A stretch of 64,000 nt of DNA from JACCTU01 sp963737405. GTDB taxonomy: Bacteria > Actinomycetota > Thermoleophilia > Gaiellales > Gaiellaceae. The stretch spans positions 1-64,000 of the forward strand of contig CAVTSL010000014.1 in assembly GCA_963737405.1 (NCBI GenBank), read 5' to 3'. The translations under genes and the position numbers were made by a program. Within the stretch, counting starts at the first letter, position 1. Each line of letters begins with the position of its first letter. A model generated the notes under the pieces. It was not told the DNA's origin. It saw nothing but the letters and a program-made list of their open reading frames with translations, and did not search any database. This document shows positions 56,621-64,000 of this stretch, piece after piece.

Positions 56621-56636
56621 GGCGGCGCCCATTTTT
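56611..56636 (+). terminator. Intrinsic terminator in the rimP leader
   Basis: AAATGGGCGC-GGCG-GCGCCCATTT followed by TTTTTT up to 56636: a textbook rho-independent terminator, rare in this GC-rich window. It ends the EamA transcript or acts as an attenuator before rimP-nusA, which begins 34 nt later. Confidence 0.85.
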
Positions 56637-56669
56637 TGTGAGGGGGTTGAGAAAAGCAGAGGGCTGCAA

Positions 56670-57101
56670 ATGGCGAAGGTGCACGACAAAGAGCGGACAC
56701 TCCAGCGCGACATCTCCGGTCGCGTGGAGTCGGCGCTGCCCGATGTCGAGGTACTCGCCGTCGAGCTCGCCGGGCCGGAGCGCTTCACGGTGTTCATCGA
56801 CCGCGCCGGGGGCAGCGTCGACCACGCGCTCTGCGAGCGCGTGACGAACGAGCTCCGCGACTACCTCCGCGAGTACACGGTCGACGTGTCGTCGCCGGGA
56901 ATCGAGCGCCCACTCCGCACGCCGCAGCACTTCCGCAACGTCGTCGGCCGGCGCGTCGTGCTCCGGACCGAGTCGCGCAAGCGGCTCCGCGGCGAGGTCG
57001 TGGACGTGAACGACAAGGCAGTGACGGTGCAAACAGACAACGAATCCGTGCAGGTCCCGTACGCGGACATCCTGCGCGGCAATCTGATCGACGAAGGGTA
57101 A
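56670..57101 (+). CDS. rimP: Ribosome maturation factor RimP
   Basis: 143 residues; assists 30S subunit maturation. N-terminal alpha-beta domain with LAVELAGPERFTVFIDRAGG and DVSSPGIERPLRTPQHF, and a C-terminal SH3-like barrel (VVLRTESRKRLRGEVVDVND). I took the ATG at 56670 because the longer frame runs through the terminator. It heads the nusA-infB operon. Confidence 0.93.
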   Translation: MAKVHDKERTLQRDISGRVESALPDVEVLAVELAGPERFTVFIDRAGGSVDHALCERVTNELRDYLREYTVDVSSPGIERPLRTPQHFRNVVGRRVVLRTESRKRLRGEVVDVNDKAVTVQTDNESVQVPYADILRGNLIDEG

Positions 57102-57105
57102 AGAG

Positions 57106-58560
57106 ATGAGCAGAGAGATCATCGAGGCGGTCCAGACGATCGAGCGCGAGAAGGGCATCGACGAGGGCACCCTCGTCCAGGCGCTCGAGGATGCGCTGCT
57201 GGCCGCCTACAAGAAGATGCCGGGTGCCGCACGGCACGCCGTCGTGGAGCTCGACGACGAAGGCGAGTTCCGCGTCTTCTCGATCGAACTGCCCGCCGAC
57301 CTCGAGGAGCGACTGATCGAGGAGGCGCGCGAGCGCGCGATCGAGGAGCTCGAGCGGATCGAGGAGGAGACCGGCGAGCGCCAGCACACGCTCATCTCCG
57401 ACGACGACCTCGACATCGACTGGGAGCAGGTGCCCGAGGACCTGATCCAGCGCGAGGACGTCACGCCCGAGGACTTCGGACGCATCGCCGCGCAGACCGC
57501 GAAGCAGGTGATCCTGCAGCGGATCCGCGAGGCCGAGCGCGCGATGATGTACGACGAGTACATCGACCGCGTCGGCGAGGTCGTCACGGGCATCGTGCAG
57601 CAGGCCGGCGACCGCAACAACGTGCTCGTCGACCTCGGCAAGGTCGAGTCGCTGCTGCCGCGCTCCGAGCAGGTCGACGGTGAGCGGTACGAGCAGGGCT
57701 CGCGCATCAAGGCCGTCATCACCGAGGTGCGGTCCGGGACGAAGGGCCCGCAGGTCATCCTGTCGCGCCGCGATCCGGAGCTGATCAAGACGCTGTTCGA
57801 GATCGAGGTGCCGGAGATCGCCGACGGGCTCGTCGAGATCCGCGGCGTCGCGCGCGAACCGGGCTACCGCTCGAAGATCGCCGTCGAGTCGCATGCCCAG
57901 GGCGTCGACCCGGTCGGCGCGTGCGTCGGCCCGCGCGGCTCTCGCGTCCGCATGGTCGTGTCCGAGCTCCGCGGCGAGAAGATCGACATCATCCCGTGGA
58001 ACCCGGAGCCCGCGCGCTTCGTCGCGAAGGCGCTCTCGCCCGCGCGCGTGCGCGAGGTCTACCTCGACGACGAGGCGAAGGAGGCGACGGTCGTCGTGCC
58101 CGACGACCAGCTCGCGCTCGCGATCGGCAAGGAGGGCATGAACGCCCGACTCGCCGCGCGCCTCACGGGGTGGAAGGTCGACATCCAGTCGGAGCGCGAG
58201 TTCGCCGAGGCCGAGGCCGAGGCCGCGTTCGGCGGCAGCGCCGACGGGGCCGACGAGTTCTCCGGACGCTGCGCAGCGATCCTGGCGAACGGCAAGCGCT
58301 GCCCGAACGCCGCGCTGCCCGGGACCCGCTTCTGCGGCGTCCCCGCGCACCAGGCGCTCGCGCAGGTCGAGGCCGAGACGGGCACCTTCGCGGAGGGCTC
58401 GGTCCAGCCGGCGCCGCCGCAGGCAGAGGGCGAGGAGGCCGTGGACGGCGAGGGCGAGGAGGCCGCTCCGAGCGAGCAGGTCGCGGAGGCCGACGGCGAC
58501 ACTGCCGTGGCGGAGGCAGTCGCCGCCGGGCCCGAGGAGGAGACGCAGCCTGCCGCGTGA
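57106..58560 (+). CDS. nusA: Transcription factor NusA with C-terminal Cys/His motif
   Basis: 484 residues. The NTD (1-125, SREIIEAVQTIEREKGIDEG), S1 domain (about 145-215) and two KH domains (215-365; VDPVGACVGPRGSRVRMVVS, VPDDQLALAIGKEGMNARLA) are normal. The tail is unusual: after KH2 comes a Cys/His motif, C389-x9-C399-x10-C410-x4-H415, then an acidic low-complexity end. Similar Cys3His knuckles occur in other actinobacterial proteins but are not part of standard NusA. Its stop overlaps the rnpM start. Confidence 0.93.
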   Translation: MSREIIEAVQTIEREKGIDEGTLVQALEDALLAAYKKMPGAARHAVVELDDEGEFRVFSIELPADLEERLIEEARERAIEELERIEEETGERQHTLISDDDLDIDWEQVPEDLIQREDVTPEDFGRIAAQTAKQVILQRIREAERAMMYDEYIDRVGEVVTGIVQQAGDRNNVLVDLGKVESLLPRSEQVDGERYEQGSRIKAVITEVRSGTKGPQVILSRRDPELIKTLFEIEVPEIADGLVEIRGVAREPGYRSKIAVESHAQGVDPVGACVGPRGSRVRMVVSELRGEKIDIIPWNPEPARFVAKALSPARVREVYLDDEAKEATVVVPDDQLALAIGKEGMNARLAARLTGWKVDIQSEREFAEAEAEAAFGGSADGADEFSGRCAAILANGKRCPNAALPGTRFCGVPAHQALAQVEAETGTFAEGSVQPAPPQAEGEEAVDGEGEEAAPSEQVAEADGDTAVAEAVAAGPEEETQPAA

Positions 58561-58835
58561 CGCACACGCCGATCCGGACCTGCGTCGGCTGCGGTCGCAA
58601 GGCGCCGCAGCCGGAGCTCCTCCGCTTCCGCGAGGAGCGGGGCGAGCTCGTGCCGGGACCGGGCACCGGTCGCTCCGCGTACACCTGCCGGCGGCTCGCC
58701 TGCTTCGAGCGGGCGCAGGCGCGGCGGGCCTTCAATCGAACCCTGAAGCGCACGGTGCGAGTCGATCCAGCGCTCGCGCGCCTCTACACTGATCCATCGA
58801 ATGGCCAACGCAAACGGACCCAACAGACCCAATAG
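58557..58835 (+). CDS. rnpM: RNase P modulator RnpM (YlxR)
   Basis: 92 residues. The DUF448 fold: RTCVGCGRKAPQPELLRF, then GTGRSAYTCRRLACFERAQA. In this family the fold binds RNA and modulates RNase P. GTGA overlap with nusA, 35-bp overlap with infB. Confidence 0.88.
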   Translation: MTHTPIRTCVGCGRKAPQPELLRFREERGELVPGPGTGRSAYTCRRLACFERAQARRAFNRTLKRTVRVDPALARLYTDPSNGQRKRTQQTQ

Positions 58836-60795
58836 GCCGATGAGGCCGCGCCAGGGCGCCCCGGGCGCCGGGCGGAAGCGCCGCGTCGTGATCGACAGCG
58901 GTGCCGCCCGCCCGCGCCAGGACTCGCGCCAGCGCCGCGACGACACGCCGCGCCAGCCGAAGCAGCCGCGCGAGATCGTCCAGCCGACCGGTCCCGTCAC
59001 CGTCGAGTCCGGCGTCACCGTCCAGAACCTCTCGCAGGCATTGGGCGTCACGGTTCCGAAGCTGATCACGATCCTGATGGGCCTCGGCGCGCCGAAGACC
59101 GTCACGCAGTCGCTCACCGACGAGGAGCTCGAGCTGATCGCCACCGAGGTCGGCCGCGAGATCAACATCAAGCACGCGGCCGACGATGAGGAGATTCTCG
59201 AGGAGTTCGAGGACTCGCCGGAGGATCTCGTCGACCGTCCGCCGGTCGTCACGATCATGGGTCACGTCGACCACGGCAAGACGACGCTCCTCGACGCGAT
59301 CCGCTCCGCGCGCGTCGTCGAGACCGAGGCCGGAGGGATCACGCAGCACATCGGCGCGTACCAGGTCGATCAGCAGGGCCGGAAGATCACCTTCATCGAC
59401 ACGCCGGGCCACGAGGCGTTCACCGAGATGCGCGCGCGTGGTGCGAAGGTCACCGACATCGCCGTGCTCGTCGTCGCGGCCGACGACGGCGTGATGCCGC
59501 AGACGCGCGAGTCGATCTCGCACGCGCGCGCGGCTGCAGTGCCGATCGTCGTCGCCGTGAACAAGATCGACCTTCCCGAGGCGAACATCGACCGGATCAA
59601 GTCCGATCTCGCAAGCGAGGGCCTGCAGCCCGAGGAGTGGGGTGGCACGACGCAGTTCTCCGAGGTCTCCGCCAAGCAGAAGCAGAACCTCGACGACCTC
59701 CTCGAGCGCGTGCTTCTCGTCGCGGACGCCGAGCTCGAGCTGAAGGCGAACCCCAAGGCCGAGGCCTCCGGTCCGATCATCGAGTCGCGCCTCGACGTCG
59801 GCCGCGGCCCGGTCGCGACGATGCTCGTGCAGCGCGGAACGCTTCGCGTCGGTGACGCGATCGTCGCCGGGGACGCCTGGGGCAAGGTCCGCGCGCTCTA
59901 CAACTACAAGAGCGAGAAGCTGCAGGAGGCCAAGCCGGGTGACCCGGTCGAGATCCTCGGCTTCGACCATCCGCCGCCCGCGGGCGAGATCTCCCGCGTC
60001 GTCGAGAACGAGCGGCAGGCGCGCCAGCTCGCGCAGTCGCGCGGCGAGCGCCTGCGCCGCGAGCAGCTCGCGGCACGCTCGAGCCGCGGGCCCTCGCTCG
60101 AGAACCTCTTCGCAGCGATGCAGGAGGGCGCGGTCCAGGACCTCAACCTCGTGCTCAAGGGCGACGTCGTCGGCTCGGTCGAGGCTGCGGTCTCGGAGCT
60201 CTCGAAGATCCAGCACCCGGAGGTGCGCGTCAGCGTCATCCATCAGGGCGTCGGCGGGATCACCGAGGGCGACATCATGCTCGCGGCCGCCTCGAACGCG
60301 ATGGTCGTCGGCTTCAACGTCCGCCCGAACGCCGAGGCGCGCGGGCTCGCCGACCGCGAGGGCGTCGAGATCCGGACGTACCGCGTCATCTACCAGCTGA
60401 CCGAGGACATCGAGCAGGCCCTCGTCGGCATGCTCCGGCCGGTCGAGACCGAGGAGACGCTCGGCGAGGCCGAGGTCCGCGAGACGTTCCGCGCCTCCCG
60501 CGTCGGCACGATCGCAGGCTGCATGGTGACGAGCGGGATCATGCGGCGGAACGCGCAGGTTCGCGTGATCCGCGACGGGACGGTCGTGTACGAGACGACG
60601 ATCGACTCGCTCAAGCGCTTCCAGGACGACGCGCGCGAGGTCGCCGAAGGCTTCGAGTGCGGTATCCACCTCGCGAACTACGACGACGTGAAGGTCGGCG
60701 ACGTGCTCGAGGCATACGAGACGCGGCAGATCGAGCGCACCGATCTGAGTGAAGCGCCCGCGCCCGCCGCGCCGGCCGCACCGTCCGCCTCCTAG
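58801..60795 (+). CDS. infB: Translation initiation factor IF-2
   Basis: 664 residues, GTPase bringing initiator tRNA to the 30S. The basic N-terminus is short (about 60), then the IF2-N motif VTVQNLSQALGVTVPKLITI, G1 MGHVDHGKTTLLDAIR, G2/G3 IDTPGHEAFTEMRARG, G4 NKID, and C-terminal domains through IHLANYDDVKVGD. The Ala/Pro-rich tail ends the protein. ATG at 58801. Confidence 0.96.
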   Translation: MANANGPNRPNRPMRPRQGAPGAGRKRRVVIDSGAARPRQDSRQRRDDTPRQPKQPREIVQPTGPVTVESGVTVQNLSQALGVTVPKLITILMGLGAPKTVTQSLTDEELELIATEVGREINIKHAADDEEILEEFEDSPEDLVDRPPVVTIMGHVDHGKTTLLDAIRSARVVETEAGGITQHIGAYQVDQQGRKITFIDTPGHEAFTEMRARGAKVTDIAVLVVAADDGVMPQTRESISHARAAAVPIVVAVNKIDLPEANIDRIKSDLASEGLQPEEWGGTTQFSEVSAKQKQNLDDLLERVLLVADAELELKANPKAEASGPIIESRLDVGRGPVATMLVQRGTLRVGDAIVAGDAWGKVRALYNYKSEKLQEAKPGDPVEILGFDHPPPAGEISRVVENERQARQLAQSRGERLRREQLAARSSRGPSLENLFAAMQEGAVQDLNLVLKGDVVGSVEAAVSELSKIQHPEVRVSVIHQGVGGITEGDIMLAAASNAMVVGFNVRPNAEARGLADREGVEIRTYRVIYQLTEDIEQALVGMLRPVETEETLGEAEVRETFRASRVGTIAGCMVTSGIMRRNAQVRVIRDGTVVYETTIDSLKRFQDDAREVAEGFECGIHLANYDDVKVGDVLEAYETRQIERTDLSEAPAPAAPAAPSAS

Positions 60796-60848
60796 CTCCC
60801 GTCCGGCTCGAGCGGTTCGACGCTCGCTCGCACGCGTACGCTTCTGCG

Positions 60849-61148
60849 GTGGTCTCCGGCTACGTCGGCATCCTCTCGGTCGAGCTGCACTTTCCGGAGG
60901 CCGGCTCGCTGAAGGGCAAGCGGAAGCACGTGAAGTCGGCGAAGGCCAACCTGCAGAACCGCTTCGGCGCCTCGGTCGCGGAGGTCGATCATCACGACCT
61001 GTGGCAGCGCGCGGGGCTGACGGTCGCGTGCGTCGCACGCGGTCATCGCGAGCTCGACGCGCTGCTCGACGATGCCGTCCGCTATCTGAACGGGCAGGAG
61101 TACGAGCTCGTGTCCGTCTCGCGCGAGGTGGTGGTGCCCGGTGAGTGA
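60849..61148 (+). CDS. DUF503 (YlxP-like) protein
   Basis: 99 residues, alpha-beta fold of the DUF503 family: VGILSVELHFPEAGSLKGKR then HVKSAKANLQNRFGASVAEV and LTVACVARGH. It lies between infB and rbfA as in many Gram-positives, so a role in ribosome assembly is likely but unproven. Confidence 0.88.
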   Translation: MVSGYVGILSVELHFPEAGSLKGKRKHVKSAKANLQNRFGASVAEVDHHDLWQRAGLTVACVARGHRELDALLDDAVRYLNGQEYELVSVSREVVVPGE

Positions 61149-61494
61149 ACGGATGCGGCGCGTGAACGAGGCGGTGAAGGAGGTGCTCGGCGCCGCGGTC
61201 CCCGAGCTCAAGGATCCCCGCATCGGGTTCGTGACGATCACGGGCGTCGAGACGTCCCCGGACCTTCGGCATGCACGCGTGTTCGTGTCGGTCCTCGGCT
61301 CGGAGTCGAAGCGCGCGAAGAGCCTGCAGGGGCTCGAGGCCGCGCACGGAATCCTGCAGTCGCGCCTCGCGCGCGATCTCCGCATGAAGCGAACCCCACA
61401 GCTCGCGTTCGAATACGATCCGACCGTCGAGCGAGGGGTCCGGATGACACAACTGATCGATGAGCTCGCCCCAGACGACGACGATCGAAGCTGA
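61141..61494 (+). CDS. rbfA: Ribosome-binding factor A
   Basis: 117 residues. KH-type fold with MRRVNEAVKEVLGAAVPELK, DPRIGFVTITGVETSPDLRH and ARVFVSVLGSE. It helps 16S rRNA maturation. GTG start, 8-bp overlap with DUF503 and 35-bp overlap with nrnA. Confidence 0.93.
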   Translation: MSERMRRVNEAVKEVLGAAVPELKDPRIGFVTITGVETSPDLRHARVFVSVLGSESKRAKSLQGLEAAHGILQSRLARDLRMKRTPQLAFEYDPTVERGVRMTQLIDELAPDDDDRS

Positions 61495-62473
61495 TCTCGC
61501 GAAGGCTGCGGACGCGATCCGCAGCGGCGAGCGGTTTCTCGTGACCACGCACGAGAACCCCGACGGCGACGCGCTCGGCTCGATGCTCGCGATGAAGCTC
61601 GCGCTCGACCAGCTCGGCAAGGACGCCGTGATGTACCTCGCGGGAGACGCACCACTGCCCGGGGAGTACGGGTTCATGGCCCTCGACGAGCTGCTCCGCC
61701 GGCTGCCCGAGGACGTGTCCGAGCGCGTGCTGCTCGCGGTCGACTGCGCGAACGAGTCACGGCTCGGCCCGGACCCGGAGGTGCTGCAGCAGGTGCCGCT
61801 CGTCGTCGACATCGACCACCACCACGACAACACGCGCTTCGGGGACGTCAACGTGATCGACGCGAAGGCGTCGTCGACCGGCGAGCTGCTGCGAGACCTC
61901 TTCTTCGAGCTCGACATCGAGCTGACGCCCGCGATCGCCGAGGCGCTCTACATCGCGCTCGTCACGGACACGGGCCGCTTCCAGTACACGAACACCACGC
62001 CGAAGTCGCTTCGTCTCGCCGCGGAGCTCGTCGAGGCCGGGGCGGACCTGCATCGGATCTTCCAGGGCGTCTACGAGTCCGTGCAGTTCGCGAAGCTCAA
62101 GCTGCTCGCCCGGGCGCTCGAGCGCGCGCAGGTGTACGAGGGCGGACGGCTCGTCGTCTCCTACCTGCTCCGGAACGACTTCCACGAGGTGGGCGCCGCG
62201 GAGCCGTACTCGGAGGGGATCATCGACTACCTGCGGGCGGTCGAGGGCGCCGACATGGCGGTGCTCATCCGCGAGCCGCCGCGGGCGGCGGGGCCGACGC
62301 GTCGCGTCTCGCTTCGCGCGAGTCACGACGAGCTCGACGTCTCCGCGATCGCGCGGAAGTCGGACGGCGGTGGACACCGGCAGGCGGCCGGGTTCTCGAG
62401 TGAGGCGTCGATCGAGGAGATCACCGACTTCGTTCGGCGCGAGTTCGCAGCGGCGCACAAGTCGCCGGCGTGA
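61460..62473 (+). CDS. nrnA: DHH-DHHA1 nanoRNase/pAp phosphatase
   Basis: 337 residues. Metal motifs are FLVTTHENPDGDALGSMLAM (first Asp pair), AVDCANESR, VDIDHHHDNTRFGDVN (the DHH) and the DHHA1 end with SDGGGHRQAAGFSS. It degrades short oligoribonucleotides and pAp. Confidence 0.92.
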   Translation: MSSPQTTTIEADLAKAADAIRSGERFLVTTHENPDGDALGSMLAMKLALDQLGKDAVMYLAGDAPLPGEYGFMALDELLRRLPEDVSERVLLAVDCANESRLGPDPEVLQQVPLVVDIDHHHDNTRFGDVNVIDAKASSTGELLRDLFFELDIELTPAIAEALYIALVTDTGRFQYTNTTPKSLRLAAELVEAGADLHRIFQGVYESVQFAKLKLLARALERAQVYEGGRLVVSYLLRNDFHEVGAAEPYSEGIIDYLRAVEGADMAVLIREPPRAAGPTRRVSLRASHDELDVSAIARKSDGGGHRQAAGFSSEASIEEITDFVRREFAAAHKSPA

Positions 62474-63135
62474 CGAGGCGGATCCCGCGCGCGCTCGAGC
62501 CGGCGGGGATCGTGCTGATCGACAAGCCGCCGGGCATCTCGTCGTTCGCGGCGATCAACGAGCTGCGCCGGCGGACGGGGGCGCGGACAGGTCACGCCGG
62601 GACGCTGGATCCCTTCGCCACCGGCCTGCTCGTCGTGTTGTCCGGTTCGGCAACTAGACTTGCAGGATCGTTCGTCTCGCTCGACAAGCGCTACGTCACC
62701 GAGGTCGACCTCACCTCGACGACCTCGACCGGCGACCCGGAGGGGGAGGTCCTCGAGCGTCACGACGCCCCGGCGCGCGAGGAGCTCGAGGAACGGCTCG
62801 AGGCCCACCGCGGTGAGGTGGAGCTGCCGATCCCCGCCGCGTCCGCGGTGAAGATCGGCGGCGAGCGCGCGTATCGGCTCCACCGGAAGGGCGTCGCGGT
62901 CGAGATGCCCGTGCGGCGGTCGCGGATCGACGCGCTCGACGTCATCGCGTATAGCGGCGAGACCGTCACGCTCGACCTGCGCGTGGGCTCCGGCACCTAT
63001 GTGCGCTCGATCGCGGCGGCGCTCGGCGGCCACTGCCGCACGCTTCGCCGCACGGAGGTCGGGCCGTTCTCCGTCGACGAGGCGGATCCCGAGCGCATCA
63101 TCCCGGCAGACGACGCGCTCGCTCGGCTCGGATGA
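62470..63135 (+). CDS. truB: tRNA pseudouridine(55) synthase
   Basis: 221 residues. It makes psi55 in the T-loop. GIVLIDKPPGISSFAAINEL, catalytic Asp in HAGTLDPFATGLLVV, and VGSGTYVRSIAAALG at the end. 4-bp overlap on both sides. Confidence 0.93.
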   Translation: MTRRIPRALEPAGIVLIDKPPGISSFAAINELRRRTGARTGHAGTLDPFATGLLVVLSGSATRLAGSFVSLDKRYVTEVDLTSTTSTGDPEGEVLERHDAPAREELEERLEAHRGEVELPIPAASAVKIGGERAYRLHRKGVAVEMPVRRSRIDALDVIAYSGETVTLDLRVGSGTYVRSIAAALGGHCRTLRRTEVGPFSVDEADPERIIPADDALARLG

Positions 63136-63998
63136 CCGTCGCGCGCACGCCGGATGAGCTCGCGTCGGTGCCGCGCGCCGTCGCGGTGGGGACGTTCGAC
63201 GGCGTCCACCTCGGCCACCGCCGCGTGCTCGAGGCGGCCACTGCGTCGGGGCTGACGCCCACCGTGGTCACGTTCGATCCGCACCCGCGCAAGGCCTTCG
63301 GCCAGGAGGTCGAGCTCCTGAGCACGCTGGAGCGGCGGCTCGAGCTGCTCGAGGCGGCGGGGATCCACGACGTGCTCGTGCTCCGCTTCGACCTCGAGTT
63401 CGCCCGGACGACGGCCGAAGAGTTCGCCGAGCGCTACCTGCGCAGGATCGGCGCGGAGGTGATCGCGGCGGGCTCGGCGTTCCGCTTCGGACACGAGCGG
63501 CAGGGAGATCTCGACCTGCTCCGGCGACTCGGGTTCGACGTCCGGCCGGTACCGCTCGTCGACGGCGTCTCCTCGAGCGCGATCCGGTCGCTCGTGCGCG
63601 CGGGCGAGGTCGAGCGGGCCGCCCAGATGCTCGGCCGGCCCCCCGAGGTCGACGGCATCGTCGTCCGCGGCGAGGCGCGGGGCGAGCGGCTCGGGTACCC
63701 GACGGCGAACCTCCGGATCGACGCCGATGCGCTCGTCCCGGCGTACGGGATCTACGCGGGAAGTGCGCGCGGGCACCGTGCGGCGATCTCGATCGGCGTC
63801 AATCCGCACTACGGCGGCGACGAGCTCCGGGTCGAGCCGTTCCTGCTCGACTACGACGGAGACCTCTACGGCCAGCGTCTCGTCGTCGAGCTCTGGCGAC
63901 GGCTTCGGGACGAGCGCGCGTTCGAGAGCGAGAGCGAGCTCGTGGCGCAGATTGCCCGCGACGTCGAGGAGACCCGGCGGGCCGAGCGCCCGATCTAG
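63132..63998 (+). CDS. ribF: Bifunctional riboflavin kinase/FAD synthetase
   Basis: 288 residues. The N-terminal adenylyltransferase (VAVGTFDGVHLGHRRVLEAA; VSSSAIRSLVRAGEVERAAQ) is followed by the kinase domain with GERLGYPTANLRIDADALVP and IGVNPHYGGDELRVEPFLLD. It turns riboflavin into FMN and FAD. The gene ends 2 bp before the window edge and closes the operon seen here. Confidence 0.94.
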   Translation: MTVARTPDELASVPRAVAVGTFDGVHLGHRRVLEAATASGLTPTVVTFDPHPRKAFGQEVELLSTLERRLELLEAAGIHDVLVLRFDLEFARTTAEEFAERYLRRIGAEVIAAGSAFRFGHERQGDLDLLRRLGFDVRPVPLVDGVSSSAIRSLVRAGEVERAAQMLGRPPEVDGIVVRGEARGERLGYPTANLRIDADALVPAYGIYAGSARGHRAAISIGVNPHYGGDELRVEPFLLDYDGDLYGQRLVVELWRRLRDERAFESESELVAQIARDVEETRRAERPI

Positions 63999-64000
63999 CC

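Noticed and set aside
58732..61917. 1,061-codon reverse frame across infB
   Set aside because: Antisense of infB, DUF503 and rbfA; composition is that of a shadow frame.

Overview
The window is high-GC DNA (about 70 %) from an actinobacterium. Actinobacterial-type integration host factor (mIHF), a DUF1707 protein, a PyrR-controlled pyr operon with a translational leader, GlpX-type fructose bisphosphatase and GAAC-N4-GTTC SOS boxes all point that way. The overall gene complement looks like the deep-branching class Thermoleophilia, but that placement is inference. The first ~3.79 kb behaves differently: uronate isomerase, an aldo/keto reductase and two hypotheticals are each broken by frameshifts, several in the first two, and the base composition and spacers look unlike the rest. 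It is probably a low-quality or chimeric contig end from another organism.

Layout. 3.8-12.4 kb: M48 protease, DUF3467, argS, an EamA transporter, convergent glpX and class I aldolase, tRNA-Gly(CCC), a DsbA-fold protein and a DUF1707 pair. 12.5-15.2 kb: reverse-strand cluster of polysaccharide deacetylase, M20 deacylase and PLP enzyme. 15.2-26.5 kb: mixed small, secreted and transport genes (Flp pilin, HIT protein, CorA, MFS, PRC-barrel, MBL hydrolase). 26.5-31.1 kb: tRNA-Arg(CCG), an M43 metalloprotease, an epimerase/DUF1611 pair resembling the DgcA-DgcN D-glutamate route, and a secreted glycosidase-like protein. 31.1-38.5 kb: SOS-box-controlled LysM protein, RNase Z, methyltransferase, S2P protease, ArnT-like membrane protein, Erm-like rRNA methyltransferase and a cupin. 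38.5-47.4 kb: pyrimidine operon pyrR-pyrB-pyrC-carA-carB-pyrK-pyrD. 47.4-54.1 kb: mihF-gmk-rpoZ-coaBC, then MoxR-DUF58-transglutaminase. 54.3-56.6 kb: nucleotidyltransferase, TPR protein, dtd, EamA. 56.6-64 kb: the translation operon rimP-nusA-rnpM-infB-DUF503-rbfA-nrnA-truB-ribF.

The most interesting signal is not a protein. Five ~165-nt dyad-symmetric elements (8653, 31404, 41453, 42651, 54139) share two conserved internal blocks around an apical hairpin whose bases change in compensating pairs. They sit directly at stop codons, and three end within a few bases of the next start; two lie inside the pyr operon, flanking carA. The rimP leader carries a 19-nt relic of one end. This looks like an undescribed structured-RNA or miniature mobile family.

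Eight otherwise normal genes in the main part carry single-base indels. Seven of the eight are single-base insertions, several in G or C runs, so most are probably base-calling errors and not true pseudogenes.
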